Shown piece by piece: positions 10,573 through 19,769 of a stretch of 64,000 nucleotides of DNA. Each line of letters begins with the position of its first letter. Position 1 is the first letter of the stretch. The notes beneath the pieces are model-generated. The model was not told the origin of the DNA. It was given only the letters and a program-made list of their open reading frames with translations, and ran no database searches. Source of the DNA: Entoloma clypeatum (lineage: Eukaryota; Basidiomycota; Agaricomycetes; Agaricales; Entolomataceae); the NCBI GenBank assembly GCA_963565915.1, contig OY751495.1, forward strand, positions 1,426,001 through 1,490,000, written 5' to 3'. The position numbers and the translations under genes were made by a program.

Positions 10573-12080
10573 TTGGACCCTTCAGGAAAATCCTTCTCAT
10601 TGGCTTCTAAGATTTGGTTTCATCATTCTCTGCATCTTCCTCAGACACCTTCCTAACCCTTCCAGAGTTCTTCTTCGGCTTGCGGCAGTTGCGCGCAATA
10701 TGGCCTTCTTGGTCGCAGTTGAAACACTTGCAACCATCTTTCTTCTTTGGAGCGCTGCAGTCTTTAGCAAGGTGACCGAAGTGTTGACAGTTGTAGCAAT
10801 GGGCCACTCCTGCTTTGTCAATCTCCATGGCCTTGCCCTGACCACCATAAGTGGTACCTGATCTGGTGCACATGTCGCCGCCACCTCGGATGACCAGTGC
10901 ATGTCCCTCCATCTGTCATCCCTTGTTTCGGATCTCCTTTGCATACTCAGAGTACGTCTTATCCTCACTTGCCACTTGTTCAGAGATTCTGTGGTTGACG
11001 TTCTTTTCCAGGATGTATTTCCCAGTTTCTTTGCCAAGGTTTGACAGCTTCAAGAGCTCTTTGAATTTGTCCAAGAATTCGTCAACGGTGCGTTTTTCCT
11101 GTCTCAGGACTTCGAGTCTCGCTTTGGCAGCGACTGACTTGTTGGCGAAGAAAATCGTGTTGCGATATCCTCTGAGAATCCTAGCCAGGTGATGTTCTTG
11201 TTGTCAACGGCAAGAGCATCTAACTTGTTATTGGCCCAGTGCCTGCTGGACCCTTCCATCATGCGGGATAGAACCGCAAGAATCTTCTGATCGTCTGTTA
11301 GGCTCTTTTGGAACCTGATGTATAGTTTGGTGGCTGATTGTTGGGATGAAGATGGGGTTCGGGATACAGGTAAGGGTTGAAAATGAGTCCCTGTTCTAGG
11401 CATCTGTTCGATATCTGACTGCGCGGAGTCAAAAGCAAATTAGTCAGGGGACTCGTCGGTGGAATCAGTGGCAAAACCTTCAGGGTATTTCCTGTGTAGA
11501 TCTCTAAGGAATCTCTGTTCCTGCACGTCTGTCGGTTGTGAGAAGGGGTCAAGTCTCTCGTTTCGTGCCCAATCACTGTATTTGGTCTGTTGTTTGGTGG
11601 TTGTGAAGTGGGCATAGATCTGTTGCTTTGAGTACGACGTGATGATGCAGCTCTGGGACGTCTCGATGTGAGCGTCCTAATCAATCTTCTGATAACAGTT
11701 GTCTGGACACCAATAAACTCTCTTATCTCTGTGATCCAACCTGTCTGAGGTCCTTCTTGAATGCGAAAGCTTTCGAGTTCGTTCTGTCAGGTGTTGTAAC
11801 GTGCAATCTGGTGTTGTAGAGCAAGATGGATGCTCTCTGCTATCTCGCCGTGGGGGCAATGCTCATTGTTGTCTAGTTCTTCGTCAAGCACCTGCTGTAG
11901 GATGCAATGGATCTCCGATTCGATGTACTGCTGGATGAGTGTAAAATTGATACTGTCTCGAGGACTTAGCTCCTCCTGTCGGGCTTCTGGTGAGGTGAAT
12001 GGGTTACTGGTGAAGTCTTCAAAGAAGCGCAATGTCTTGACTCATCTGGTAGTTGCCCTCTTCGCTCTGGACGAACCTAA
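10573..12080 (-). pseudogene. Gypsy-B gag, broken
   Basis: Pieces collinear with Gypsy-C gag: an N-terminal segment (FFEDFTSNPFTSPEARQEEL, about 12030), the capsid segment at 11104-11403 (LAVLSRMMEGSSRHWANNKL) and a nucleocapsid with two zinc knuckles, CYNCQHFGHLAKDC and CFNCDQEGHIARNC, in 10607-10912. An in-frame TGA after RYNT (about 11787) is at exactly the same codon as in Gypsy-C, so it predates their separation or is used in both. Other frameshifts are private to this copy. I see no clear ATG for gag near the leader in either element. Confidence 0.8.
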
Positions 12081-12083
12081 CGA

Positions 12084-12094
12084 GATTTAGCAAC
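12084..12094 (-). promoter_or_regulatory. Self-priming PBS of Gypsy-B
   Basis: The minus strand reads TTGCTAAATCT two bases after the LTR (which begins at 12096 on the plus strand). Its exact reverse complement AGATTTAGCAA lies in the LTR at 12179-12169, 33 nt downstream of a TATATAAA box (12205-12212). Confidence 0.75.
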
Positions 12095-12095
12095 T

Positions 12096-12421
12096 TGTTA
12101 TGCTTAACAAACTGTTCCAAGGTTCGGGCAGAGTATGCAGGAAAGTGGAAAGGCGAAGAGCAATGTGATTGCTAAATCTAAGGAATCTACTATAGTACAA
12201 GAGGTTTATATAGGTACTGACTATAGGCGGTAGCGGATGAGTCAGTACTGCAGAAGGCAGTGCGCATGAGTAAGGCGACTGCAGAAGGCTATGTACAATG
12301 AGTCATACATACTGCGGAGCTGAGTAAAGCTACTGCGGATGAGTCAGAGCGGTAGCAAAGGGAATGGAAATAGATGTTGCGATATAATGTATTTGTAAGA
12401 GGGTGCCGAGCCGGGCTGATA
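12096..12421 (-). repeat. 5' LTR of Gypsy-B, larger part (interrupted)
   Basis: It begins TGTTATGCTTAACA on the plus strand and contains TATA box and self-primer. It breaks off at 12421 with tgata, the target-site duplication of the Gypsy-A type LTR that begins at 12422. The missing U3 end is found at 19770-19818. Confidence 0.85.
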
Positions 12422-12837
12422 TGTCATAACCATGCAATTCAGCACATCCGACGACTCCGATGATTTATCCGATCTGACATCCGACGATTTTCATAATAGT
12501 ACTTATTGACATCTCTACCAGTTAACATTCTAATTATGCTGACAAGTAGACATCTTGATGTTGATTTTGCATTTGCTCCTCTCCGTACTCCGATTGCTCC
12601 GATGACTAACTCCGACATCCGCACCTTACCTATAGTAGTTACTGACCCACTTCTGGTTTACTATAAGTAGTACAAATTCCATTGTAGTTCCTCAGTTCGA
12701 ATATTAACGTCTTATACGTCACTATCCCTTGCCATATGTTCCACCAATCTATTCCTTTGCCTTTTGTCCTCATCCTCCTTCTCACATCTCCACCTCCGCA
12801 CCTCCGCTCCGCACATCCGCTCCTCTCACCCTCCGAC
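12422..12837 (+). repeat. Gypsy-A family LTR, left part (insertion inside the Gypsy-B LTR)
   Basis: It begins TGTCATAACC and is similar along its length to the reverse complement of the Gypsy-A LTR. TATAAGTA lies at 12662-12669, 32 nt before AGTTCGAATAT, which has one mismatch to the Gypsy-A primer 11-mer. No gag-pol is attached, so this is a solo LTR. It is interrupted at 12837 by Copia-B; its last five bases, ccgac, are the Copia-B target duplication. Confidence 0.85.
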
Positions 12838-13186
12838 TAATAATGTAACCGACATAGGCAGCCCAAAGGGCGCTCAAGATGTAACGGTACGAAGGCATGA
12901 AGGAAGCTCCACTAACCTGGTAAAGAGTAACTAAAGATATTCTAGAAGCTGGACTAGCTTGTTAGTTAACTCAAAGAACTGGGGTGTTCAAGAAGTTAGG
13001 ATTCATCGTACTAAATACATGGGTATTTATACTAATCCAATATGCGCACGGACCATTGTACAAACAATACATAAACAAGTCATGCGTCCGTGGTTATACC
13101 ATAAACTCACATATATGGTAATAGTGACTTATAGTCACTTCCTGTGACAAGCACATAGTGCGACATATCTGGCGATATGTTCAACA
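12838..13186 (-). repeat. 3' LTR of Copia-B
   Basis: 349 bp, from taataatgtaacc to gttcaaca on the plus strand. It matches 19243-19591. TATAAATA is on the minus strand (13024-13031). Confidence 0.9.
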
Positions 13187-13197
13187 CTCCCCCTCAC
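13187..13197 (-). promoter_or_regulatory. Polypurine tract of Copia-B
   Basis: The minus strand reads AGTGAGGGGGAG-like purine-rich sequence immediately before the 3' LTR, the expected primer for plus-strand DNA synthesis. Confidence 0.7.
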
Positions 13198-16100
13198 TTA
13201 GAATCCTTGGTAGGTTTCGTAAGTGGAGTATAAGGCTCTTTAAACTCCATTCGGAGTAGAGCACGGAATTTCTCAAATTCCTGGCGACCAAGTGGCTTGG
13301 TAAACATATCAGCCGGATTTTCTGTTCCCGGAACGAACCTTGGTTCGATCAATCCATCTTGAACTCTATCGCGTATAGCAAAGTGATGGATTGCTATATG
13401 TTTGGTTCTGCCTTCAGTAACTGGGTTTTGCGCATTGAAAATCGCACCTTGGTTGTCTACATGGAACGGCATTTTGGTAATGTCCTGTAGTCCAAGTTCT
13501 CTGAAGAGATGAGTAACCCATTCGCATTCCCGCGAACATTCACTGGCAGCAACCATTTCCGCCTCAGTGGAAGAATGTGCCACTGTTTTTTGCTTGCGAC
13601 TTTTCCAAAGAACAAGTCCTCCTGCAAGCTTAAGGAAATATCCTGATTGGGACTTTCTATCAGATGGGTCTGATGCCCAGTCTGAATCTGTCCATGCTTC
13701 AAAGGAAGCTTTGGATCGACCATCATACACTATGGAATAGTCTTGAGTACCGACAAGATATCTGATAATCCATAGAGCATATTTCTCATGCTCTTCGGAA
13801 GGATTTGCAGACATTTGTGACATTTTTGCAACTGCAAAAGCAATGTCCGGTCTCGTTCCAATGGACAAGTACAACAACGATCCAATGATCATTTGGTATC
13901 TTGTTTTGAGTGTGGGATCCACCTCCCCCTCATTTGGTGCAGGGTAATAACCCTTTGGGAGTGGAGTGTCAGCAGCCTTTGCATTTTCTAAGCCAAAGCG
14001 CTTAATGATCTTCTTCAGGTATTCTGACTGATCGATTGTTACGATCTGCTTTTCCGAATCTTGTCGTATTCTCATACGCAAGAATTCTTTAGCAATACCA
14101 AGATCACGACTTTCCCATTTATTTTTAAAGTCAGATTTTTTCTTGCGAACAAGATCTGGGTTTGATCCCATGAACAGGCCATCATCAACATAGATCAAAG
14201 CGATTATTAAATCACCTGATTGTTTGTTGTGGTAAACAAAGACGCCTGAGTCAGTTCTACAGCGAGTAAAACCTAGCTTCTCCATTGATGCATTGAGCGC
14301 GATCCACCACGCTCTTGCCGCCTGTTTAAGGCCATAGAGTGCTTTTAATAAACGGATGACCTTCCGTTCTTGGCCTTTGACAACAAAGCCTTCGGGTTGA
14401 TTCATATAGATTTCTTCATCGAGCTCTCCATAGAGAAAAGCTGATTTGACATCTACTCCTTCAATCACCCATCCTTCAAGCACAGCTACGGCGAAGAGGA
14501 TCCGGATAGTCTCGAAACGTATCACAGGTGAGAAGATCTCATCAAAATCGATACCCTCTATCTGTGAGAAACCCTTGGCAACGAGTCGTGCCTTCTTTTG
14601 TCCGTCAGTTTTAACGTCGAATACCCATCGATTTCTGATGGTTTTACGACCTTTAGGTAGGTCAACCAACTTAAAGACATTGCGCTTCCGGAGGGCTTCT
14701 AGTTCCTCACGGCATGCTGCTTTCCATTCAAGCTTTTCCTTTTCAGGTAGCTTATTTATGTCCTTCATTTGCCAAGACTTTGGGTCTTGTGGAATTTCGT
14801 CATATGCAGGGATTGCTTTAGATAGCAAGTGCGCAAGCATTTGTGACTGTCCTCCCCCTTCCCTAATATAGAGTGATTCCTCCATATCTATATCCGAATT
14901 TGGATTGGAATTGTTCTGATACATCTGAGGATCAGCGGAGCTAGTTGATGGAACAGCGCCAGATTGCTGGGGTCTGGTCTCCGATCGGGGATTATAGGTG
15001 TATCGCCGTGAATCCTCCTGAACGGTTCTGCTCCAATCACGCTGATTTTGACGCAAGGCCTCAGCCGGGTCATTCCCGTAAACATTTCCAGGATGCTGGG
15101 GTATAACCCGAGTATGACGAGGACGATCAGTCTGTGGACGATAATCGCCTGGTAAGGTACAATCATCGTTTGGTGCATCTATGCGCACACGTTTCCCTGG
15201 ATTGCGAGTCCGGGGAACCCACTGCTGATTCTCAGCGGTGTCCTGTCTGTTTGTTCCATCAGAAGTCTGACTGGAACCTTCGGGAAGCTGACCAGTTTGG
15301 TCGCTATTTGTATCAGGGAGGTTATGATTGTCATCATGGGTTCCTGGATTAGACGGGTAATGTGAACCGCCAGGACCATGTGCATCATTGTCTTCCGAAT
15401 GGAAATCGTTGGTTGGTAAATCAGACGGGCCATCATGTCCATTTGCATCATTGTTTCCCATATCGTCTGATGTTGGATCATGGTATTGTGTTATCGAAGG
15501 TATTTTGTTCAATGTAGAACATTTTGGGAACAGCTGTTCATCAAACATTGCTGTGACACCTATGAAGACCACGTTGTTTGTCATCCGCATAAACCGGTAA
15601 CCTTTAGTTCCAGTTTTAAATCTGATGAAGATCATCAGCTCGGATTTAGCGGTGGTAGTACGAACTTCTTTCGGAAGAAAGACATAAGCACCACATCCAA
15701 AAACGTGTAGGTTCGACACATCAGGCTTTTCCTTTTTAAGGGACTCATACGGAGTAAGCCATCCATGTCTTTTCAATGGAGTTCGGTTATACAAGTGAAG
15801 TGCATGTTCTACCGCAAATTGAATCCATATTTCGGGTAGGCAAGCATCATGCAACATAGCAAGTGCTTTATCCATTAAAGTTCTGTTGAAACGTTCTGCA
15901 CGACCGTTTTGTTGTGGCTGGTGCGGCACAGTAACTTCACCCTGGATTCCCATCTCACGCATATCTGCTTGGAAAGGGACAAACTCACCACCGCCATCAA
16001 AACGCCAAGTTTTAATTGTCGTATTGAATTGGTTTTTAACCATGGCATTAAAATCACGAAGTGCAGAGTGTGCATCGGATTTTAGTCTCAATAAAGAGAT

Positions 16101-16937
16101 CCAGGCGTGTGATGTGTAGTCATCGACAAAGCTGATATAATAATTATATTTGCTATAAGTCGCCTTCTTGAATTGCTTTAAATCCGAATGGATTAGCTCA
16201 AGAGGTGCTTTAGCGCGTGTCTGAGATGGTGGGAAAGATTTTGAAGGCATCTTTCCAAGAGCGCATCCTTTGCAGGGTCGCTCAGTGGACGGTTTGTCCA
16301 CTCCATTGAAACCTTTGACATGTTTAGAAGCATGTCGCAGTACTTCATGTGAAGGGTGTCCGAATCGCTTGTGCCAAGTGTCATAATCAACAGACTGTGA
16401 GACACTAAGACTAACCAAGTGTATTCGTTCCTCTTTAATGATTGTGGCGTTTAGCCAATAAATTGATTCGTTTGCCTTATGAGGATAACACATAAACAAA
16501 GGAAGACCTGAATTGGTCTTTAGCGTGATCGAACCAAATCGTCCGCTAATTTCATTTCCTTGTTTAAGGATCTCGCCTACAGATAAAAGACGAACGTCTA
16601 AATCTGGTATATAATAAACGGGTGATAGGCGAGTTATTTTGTTTTGTTTTCTCCCATTTTTCTTGATGGTGTGATTAATCAACACCGTCCCTTGTCCAAG
16701 AATCTGAATAGTGTGACCTTTTTGTGCAATTTGCACAGATTGACGATCTTTTAGTGGGGTATACTCAATGAAATCATTGATATCATAAGTAAAGTGCAAT
16801 GATGCACCTGAATCAAGAATCCAATTGGATTGATTCTGTTTCTTACATTCAGCACAATTCGCATAATGAGAATTTATTTGCGCTATAAGCGCGTGTACAG
16901 CAGATGATAAAAATACATTGGACCGCCGTCCATTCAC
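13194..16937 (-). CDS. Copia-B Pol polyprotein (protease, integrase, RT, RNase H)
   Basis: A frame of 1,247 codons in line with gag but separated from it by a TGA (16938-16940). The first codon given is GTG, so it is not an independent gene but the downstream part of a gag-pol frame. Domains in order: aspartic protease (WILDSGASLHF, about residue 40); GAG-pre-integrase HHCC finger (WHKRFGHPSHE, later CKGCALGK); integrase core with LIHSDL, YYISFVDDYTSHAW and HQPQQNGRAERFNRTL; a long disordered Asp/Asn/Pro linker; RT with NRWVFDVKTDG, GVDVKSAFLYGELDEEIYM and the YVDD box; RNase H with TDSDWASDPSDRKSQSGY and SSTEAEMVAASE, ending in NPADMFTKPL. All main catalytic motifs look intact. Confidence 0.92.
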   Translation of the reverse strand: MNGRRSNVFLSSAVHALIAQINSHYANCAECKKQNQSNWILDSGASLHFTYDINDFIEYTPLKDRQSVQIAQKGHTIQILGQGTVLINHTIKKNGRKQNKITRLSPVYYIPDLDVRLLSVGEILKQGNEISGRFGSITLKTNSGLPLFMCYPHKANESIYWLNATIIKEERIHLVSLSVSQSVDYDTWHKRFGHPSHEVLRHASKHVKGFNGVDKPSTERPCKGCALGKMPSKSFPPSQTRAKAPLELIHSDLKQFKKATYSKYNYYISFVDDYTSHAWISLLRLKSDAHSALRDFNAMVKNQFNTTIKTWRFDGGGEFVPFQADMREMGIQGEVTVPHQPQQNGRAERFNRTLMDKALAMLHDACLPEIWIQFAVEHALHLYNRTPLKRHGWLTPYESLKKEKPDVSNLHVFGCGAYVFLPKEVRTTTAKSELMIFIRFKTGTKGYRFMRMTNNVVFIGVTAMFDEQLFPKCSTLNKIPSITQYHDPTSDDMGNNDANGHDGPSDLPTNDFHSEDNDAHGPGGSHYPSNPGTHDDNHNLPDTNSDQTGQLPEGSSQTSDGTNRQDTAENQQWVPRTRNPGKRVRIDAPNDDCTLPGDYRPQTDRPRHTRVIPQHPGNVYGNDPAEALRQNQRDWSRTVQEDSRRYTYNPRSETRPQQSGAVPSTSSADPQMYQNNSNPNSDIDMEESLYIREGGGQSQMLAHLLSKAIPAYDEIPQDPKSWQMKDINKLPEKEKLEWKAACREELEALRKRNVFKLVDLPKGRKTIRNRWVFDVKTDGQKKARLVAKGFSQIEGIDFDEIFSPVIRFETIRILFAVAVLEGWVIEGVDVKSAFLYGELDEEIYMNQPEGFVVKGQERKVIRLLKALYGLKQAARAWWIALNASMEKLGFTRCRTDSGVFVYHNKQSGDLIIALIYVDDGLFMGSNPDLVRKKKSDFKNKWESRDLGIAKEFLRMRIRQDSEKQIVTIDQSEYLKKIIKRFGLENAKAADTPLPKGYYPAPNEGEVDPTLKTRYQMIIGSLLYLSIGTRPDIAFAVAKMSQMSANPSEEHEKYALWIIRYLVGTQDYSIVYDGRSKASFEAWTDSDWASDPSDRKSQSGYFLKLAGGLVLWKSRKQKTVAHSSTEAEMVAASECSRECEWVTHLFRELGLQDITKMPFHVDNQGAIFNAQNPVTEGRTKHIAIHHFAIRDRVQDGLIEPRFVPGTENPADMFTKPLGRQEFEKFRALLRMEFKEPYTPLTKPTKDSK

Positions 16938-18410
16938 TCATCTCCAAAGAGGCTTCTGTGAAGTATTTGTTAACTGCATTGTACGTGCTTTTGAATGTGA
17001 AACATACCCCATGTCGTCGTTGTTTCCATCACCATGGGAAACTTCATACTCCATATAGTCATTGACGTATCCTTCATCGTAATAGCCCCTTATGGTGGGG
17101 GCTATGTCTTCTGTCTCCATCTCATCGGCCAAGCTGATTCTACTCAGCGTTTCTTCGAAAACCGGAATGCGGTGATTCCGGGGGTCCATTGTCGGAGGCG
17201 CTGAGAGCGGCCTTGACGTTGCAGCTTCATTACGTTGAAGCGCAGGAACCTCGACGAGGCGAGTTAGATTCTGAGCTGTTGGAGGGACACCAATGCTGTT
17301 AGCCAGTGTGCGCGCTCCATCCAGGTCCGTGAAAGGGCCTGGGCCAGGAATATTACCGATCGCAAGCGATTGGTTGTTCCTAATCCTCCAATCGGTGGAT
17401 GATGAGGGGTGCAGAGTGAAGATAGACCCATTTTTGTAAATGACCGTGTTGGGCAAGGTCTGGATTGGGAGCTGCCCATCAGGGGCGCTATTCATGGCAG
17501 AGGAGGCAAAATGCGCCTTCTCTTTACCTTTCCAGGGTCCTTTGCCCTTGGTCTTCCTGGCAGAAGTTCCACGTCCCTTGCCTTTCCAGGGCTTGGAGTG
17601 CTGATGCAAATGCTGCTGGTTAGCAGCCGGTCCTTCCGAAGATCCCTGAGAGGGTCCAGTGCGAGGCTGGTACTTCGGGGGGTTAGGACAAGCGCGTTTT
17701 ACCGCAGAGATTTTGTTCACGTGAGCGCTTCCTTGGGACTGTGGAGCATGCGGGTTTTTACGGAAGTATTCCGAGCGTACTTGCTCGATTACTTTCTCAA
17801 TCTTGAGTACAGCGGATTGATCTCCGCTAGGTGCCACATAGTGTACCGCATCAAAAAGGATGCTATGTACTAGACCATCATAGCCTTGAGGCAGTCCATT
17901 CAGGATCATCATGATCCGGACGAACTTGGGGATGTCTATGTGGTTGTGCTCGAGTCATTGAAAAAGGGTCTGCATCTTATCGATGCCAGATAAAGGATCG
18001 GCGGGAGAAAGAGAGGTGCGGAGGAGTTGCTGAAAATCAGCAAAGATGGTGGACGGGCCGACCGTGGACAGTTTGACAGCAATCAGGTCCCACATCTCCT
18101 TGGAGGTTTTAGCTCCCTTGATGTGATGGACGAGAGAGTCCGAAATGGACATCTGAATTAGGCCTTGGGCCTGATCGTCCTGCTCATGCCAAGTGTTTAA
18201 CTTATCTTGGAAGTCTGTCTCTTTAGGGTCAACCGGAATCTTTTTATCGCCGGTGACGATCCTCCACACTTTAGCAGCCTTGAGGTAGGCGCTCATTTTC
18301 TCCTGATAGATGGAGAAGTTTGTGGTGGTGAGTTTGGGAACGGAGGAAGCAAGGTCGAGTTTCGAGTTTGAAGACATGATGATGCTGGGAAACATAAATA
18401 GAATCAGCAT
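16938..18410 (-). CDS. Copia-B Gag, with one internal and one terminal in-frame TGA
   Basis: The N-terminal part (18410-17955, 151 codons) is a Copia Gag/UBN2-type domain: three close ATGs, then LTTTNFSIYQEKMSAYLKA and SKEMWDLIAVKLS. A TGA at 17955-17957 interrupts it (KMQTLFQ-stop-LEHNHIDIP). The same frame continues through MMILNGLPQGYDGLVHSIL to 16938, where a second TGA precedes pol. The nucleocapsid has no CCHC knuckle but a very basic Lys/Gly tract (KPWKGKGRGTSARKTKGKG). Both stops are TGA, and the frame is unbroken otherwise. They may be simple nonsense changes, or the second may be a gag/pol readthrough site. A good splice acceptor (tttatgtttcccag) lies just before the third ATG. Confidence 0.8.
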
Positions 18411-18466
18411 ATGAAATATCGAAAAAGCGCATCAGAAAATAAATAGACGAGCTGCCTTGTCGATCA

Positions 18467-19303
18467 TCATTCTTCGTTCCCTGTTTGGTCTAGTGGTAGC
18501 ATATGAAATGCCATCACTAATTCTACCCAATTGTCATGTGCGCCCTGAGTGCTGTGTTGCCCACAGGTGCAAGATCCTCCCTGAATAGGGAGCATGACTT
18601 CATTCACTCTGTTCGCCGCTTCAATTAAGGAGTCATTATCTGGCAACCGAACTTGTCGGGTCGGAGGCGAAAGAGGAGGTGCCCCGTGTGCTTCAGGGAT
18701 GGTCCCATCATCAACATACACGGGCGGAGGATCCGTGGGATCTCCATCTTGGGTAGGTACTGCAACAGGTACCTCAGTACGGCGATTACGCCGTCTACGG
18801 TTTAGAACTCGAGTCCTGGCTGTTCCTGCATCACACGTAGCACACGAGTAGTCAAAGGTGGTGTTGTCTATGCAATGCCTTGGGCAATGCTGACTGTCAA
18901 CAACAAGTTGTCGACACACCCCGCAACGTGCAACGATGCGTCCATTGTCATCATGACCTGCAGGGACTGAACCCTGTGCCGTTGGCACCATCTGGACTTG
19001 CTCTCGTGATACGATCATTGTAACAGGGATTCTCTCAAGTAATCGATCAAGAATGACCCACTGAAAGGTACATTCAATACCTCGAATACTTCGAGGTTCA
19101 CCGTTAAGGGAACCATCGAGCTCGATGTATTCGATACTGAGGAAACCAGTCTCCAGGCTAGCATACAAAGCGGATGCTGCCAATAATAGCGCAAAAGCTA
19201 AGATACTTAGAGCATGCGGCGCTAGGGCCGGGGCCCATAACCTAATAATGTAACCGACATAGGCAGCCCAAAGGGCGCTCAAGATGTAACGGTACGAAGG
19301 CAT
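18467..19303 (-). CDS. Copia-B upstream ORF: predicted membrane protein with Cys-rich region; unknown function
   Basis: A frame of 278 codons between 5' LTR and gag. Its ATG lies inside the LTR, about 130 nt after the TATA box, and seems to be the first AUG of the element RNA. The frame reads straight through the PBS (coding RLWAP). Residues about 5-55 form two hydrophobic segments (YILSALWAAYVGYI; ALSILAFALLLAASALY), so a membrane hairpin is likely. Residues about 125-165 have paired cysteines (CGVC, CPRHC, CATC) that could bind zinc. An Arg-rich stretch (RRRRNRR) and a proline-rich segment with a PPxY-type motif (DPPPVY) follow, and the tail has CTCGQH. It does not resemble Gag, Pol or known envelope proteins. 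It could be host sequence captured by the element. It ends 57 bp before the gag frame opens. Confidence 0.6.
   Translation of the reverse strand: MPSYRYILSALWAAYVGYIIRLWAPALAPHALSILAFALLLAASALYASLETGFLSIEYIELDGSLNGEPRSIRGIECTFQWVILDRLLERIPVTMIVSREQVQMVPTAQGSVPAGHDDNGRIVARCGVCRQLVVDSQHCPRHCIDNTTFDYSCATCDAGTARTRVLNRRRRNRRTEVPVAVPTQDGDPTDPPPVYVDDGTIPEAHGAPPLSPPTRQVRLPDNDSLIEAANRVNEVMLPIQGGSCTCGQHSTQGAHDNWVELVMAFHMLPLDQTGNEE
19231..19242 (-). promoter_or_regulatory. Primer-binding site of Copia-B (initiator tRNA-Met anticodon-arm type)
   Basis: The plus-strand gggcccataacc directly abuts the 5' LTR. It matches the anticodon stem-loop of initiator tRNA-Met up to about nucleotide 40, not its 3' CCA end, as in half-tRNA priming of Drosophila copia. 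Confidence 0.7.
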
Positions 19304-19591
19304 GAAGGAAGCTCCACTAACCTGGTAAAGAGTAACTAAAGATATTCTAGAAGCTGGACTAGCTTGTTAGTTAACTCAAAGAACTGGGGTGTTCAAGAAG
19401 TTAGGATTCATCGTACTAAATACATGGGTATTTATACTAATCCAATATGCGCACGGACCATTGTACAAACAATACATAAACAAGTCATGCGTCCGTGGTT
19501 ATACCATAAACTCACATATATGGTAATAGTGACTTATAGTCACTTCCTGTGACAAGCACATAGTGCGACATATCTGGCGATATGTTCAACA
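19243..19591 (-). repeat. 5' LTR of Copia-B
   Basis: 349 bp, matching 12838-13186. A TATAAATA promoter box is on the minus strand at 19429-19436. It carries the ATG of the upstream ORF at 19301-19303. Confidence 0.9.
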
Positions 19592-19769
19592 CCGACATCT
19601 GCCAATCCAAAATCTAGGACCACGTCAAAGAATGGGGTGCAACACATAAGTTGAAGCCAGGTCCTTTCTGCAAGACATTGGACTTGTTGCATCCATTCAT
19701 CCGCTACTCCGCTCCGACTGCTCCGATGCATCCAATGTTTTCCAACATTGAAAAACACGCTACGTGATA
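19592..19769 (+). repeat. Gypsy-A family LTR, right part
   Basis: It continues the LTR broken at 12837. It starts with the duplicated ccgac, is similar to the reverse complement of 4767-4940 and ends gctacgtgata (Gypsy-A ends gctacgtgaca). The next five bases, 19770-19774 tgata, repeat 12417-12421, which proves the insertion into the Gypsy-B LTR. Confidence 0.85.

Larger units (their letters stand above)
12838..19591 (-). mobile_element. Copia-B: complete Ty1/Copia retrotransposon
   Basis: A 6,754-bp element bounded by two 349-bp LTRs that look identical and by a 5-bp target duplication ccgac (12833-12837 and 19592-19596). The order on the minus strand is 5' LTR, initiator-Met type PBS, an upstream ORF (18467-19303), gag (18410-16938), pol (16937-13194), a polypurine tract (13187-13197) and the 3' LTR. 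LTR identity points to a young insertion. Gag-pol carries two in-frame TGA codons but is otherwise open. The terminal dinucleotides read TG...TA rather than TG...CA. Part of it (from 15981) recurs after the assembly gap. Confidence 0.93.

Noticed and set aside
18474..18505. A tRNA-like D-arm (tttggtctagtggtagcat) in Copia-B
   Set aside because: It resembles an A box, but no matching acceptor stem closure, anticodon arm or T arm follows within 90 bp.
18467..19303. Calling the Copia-B upstream ORF a retroviral envelope
   Set aside because: It lies before gag, has its hydrophobic helices at the N-terminus and shows no signal peptide plus fusion-protein layout.
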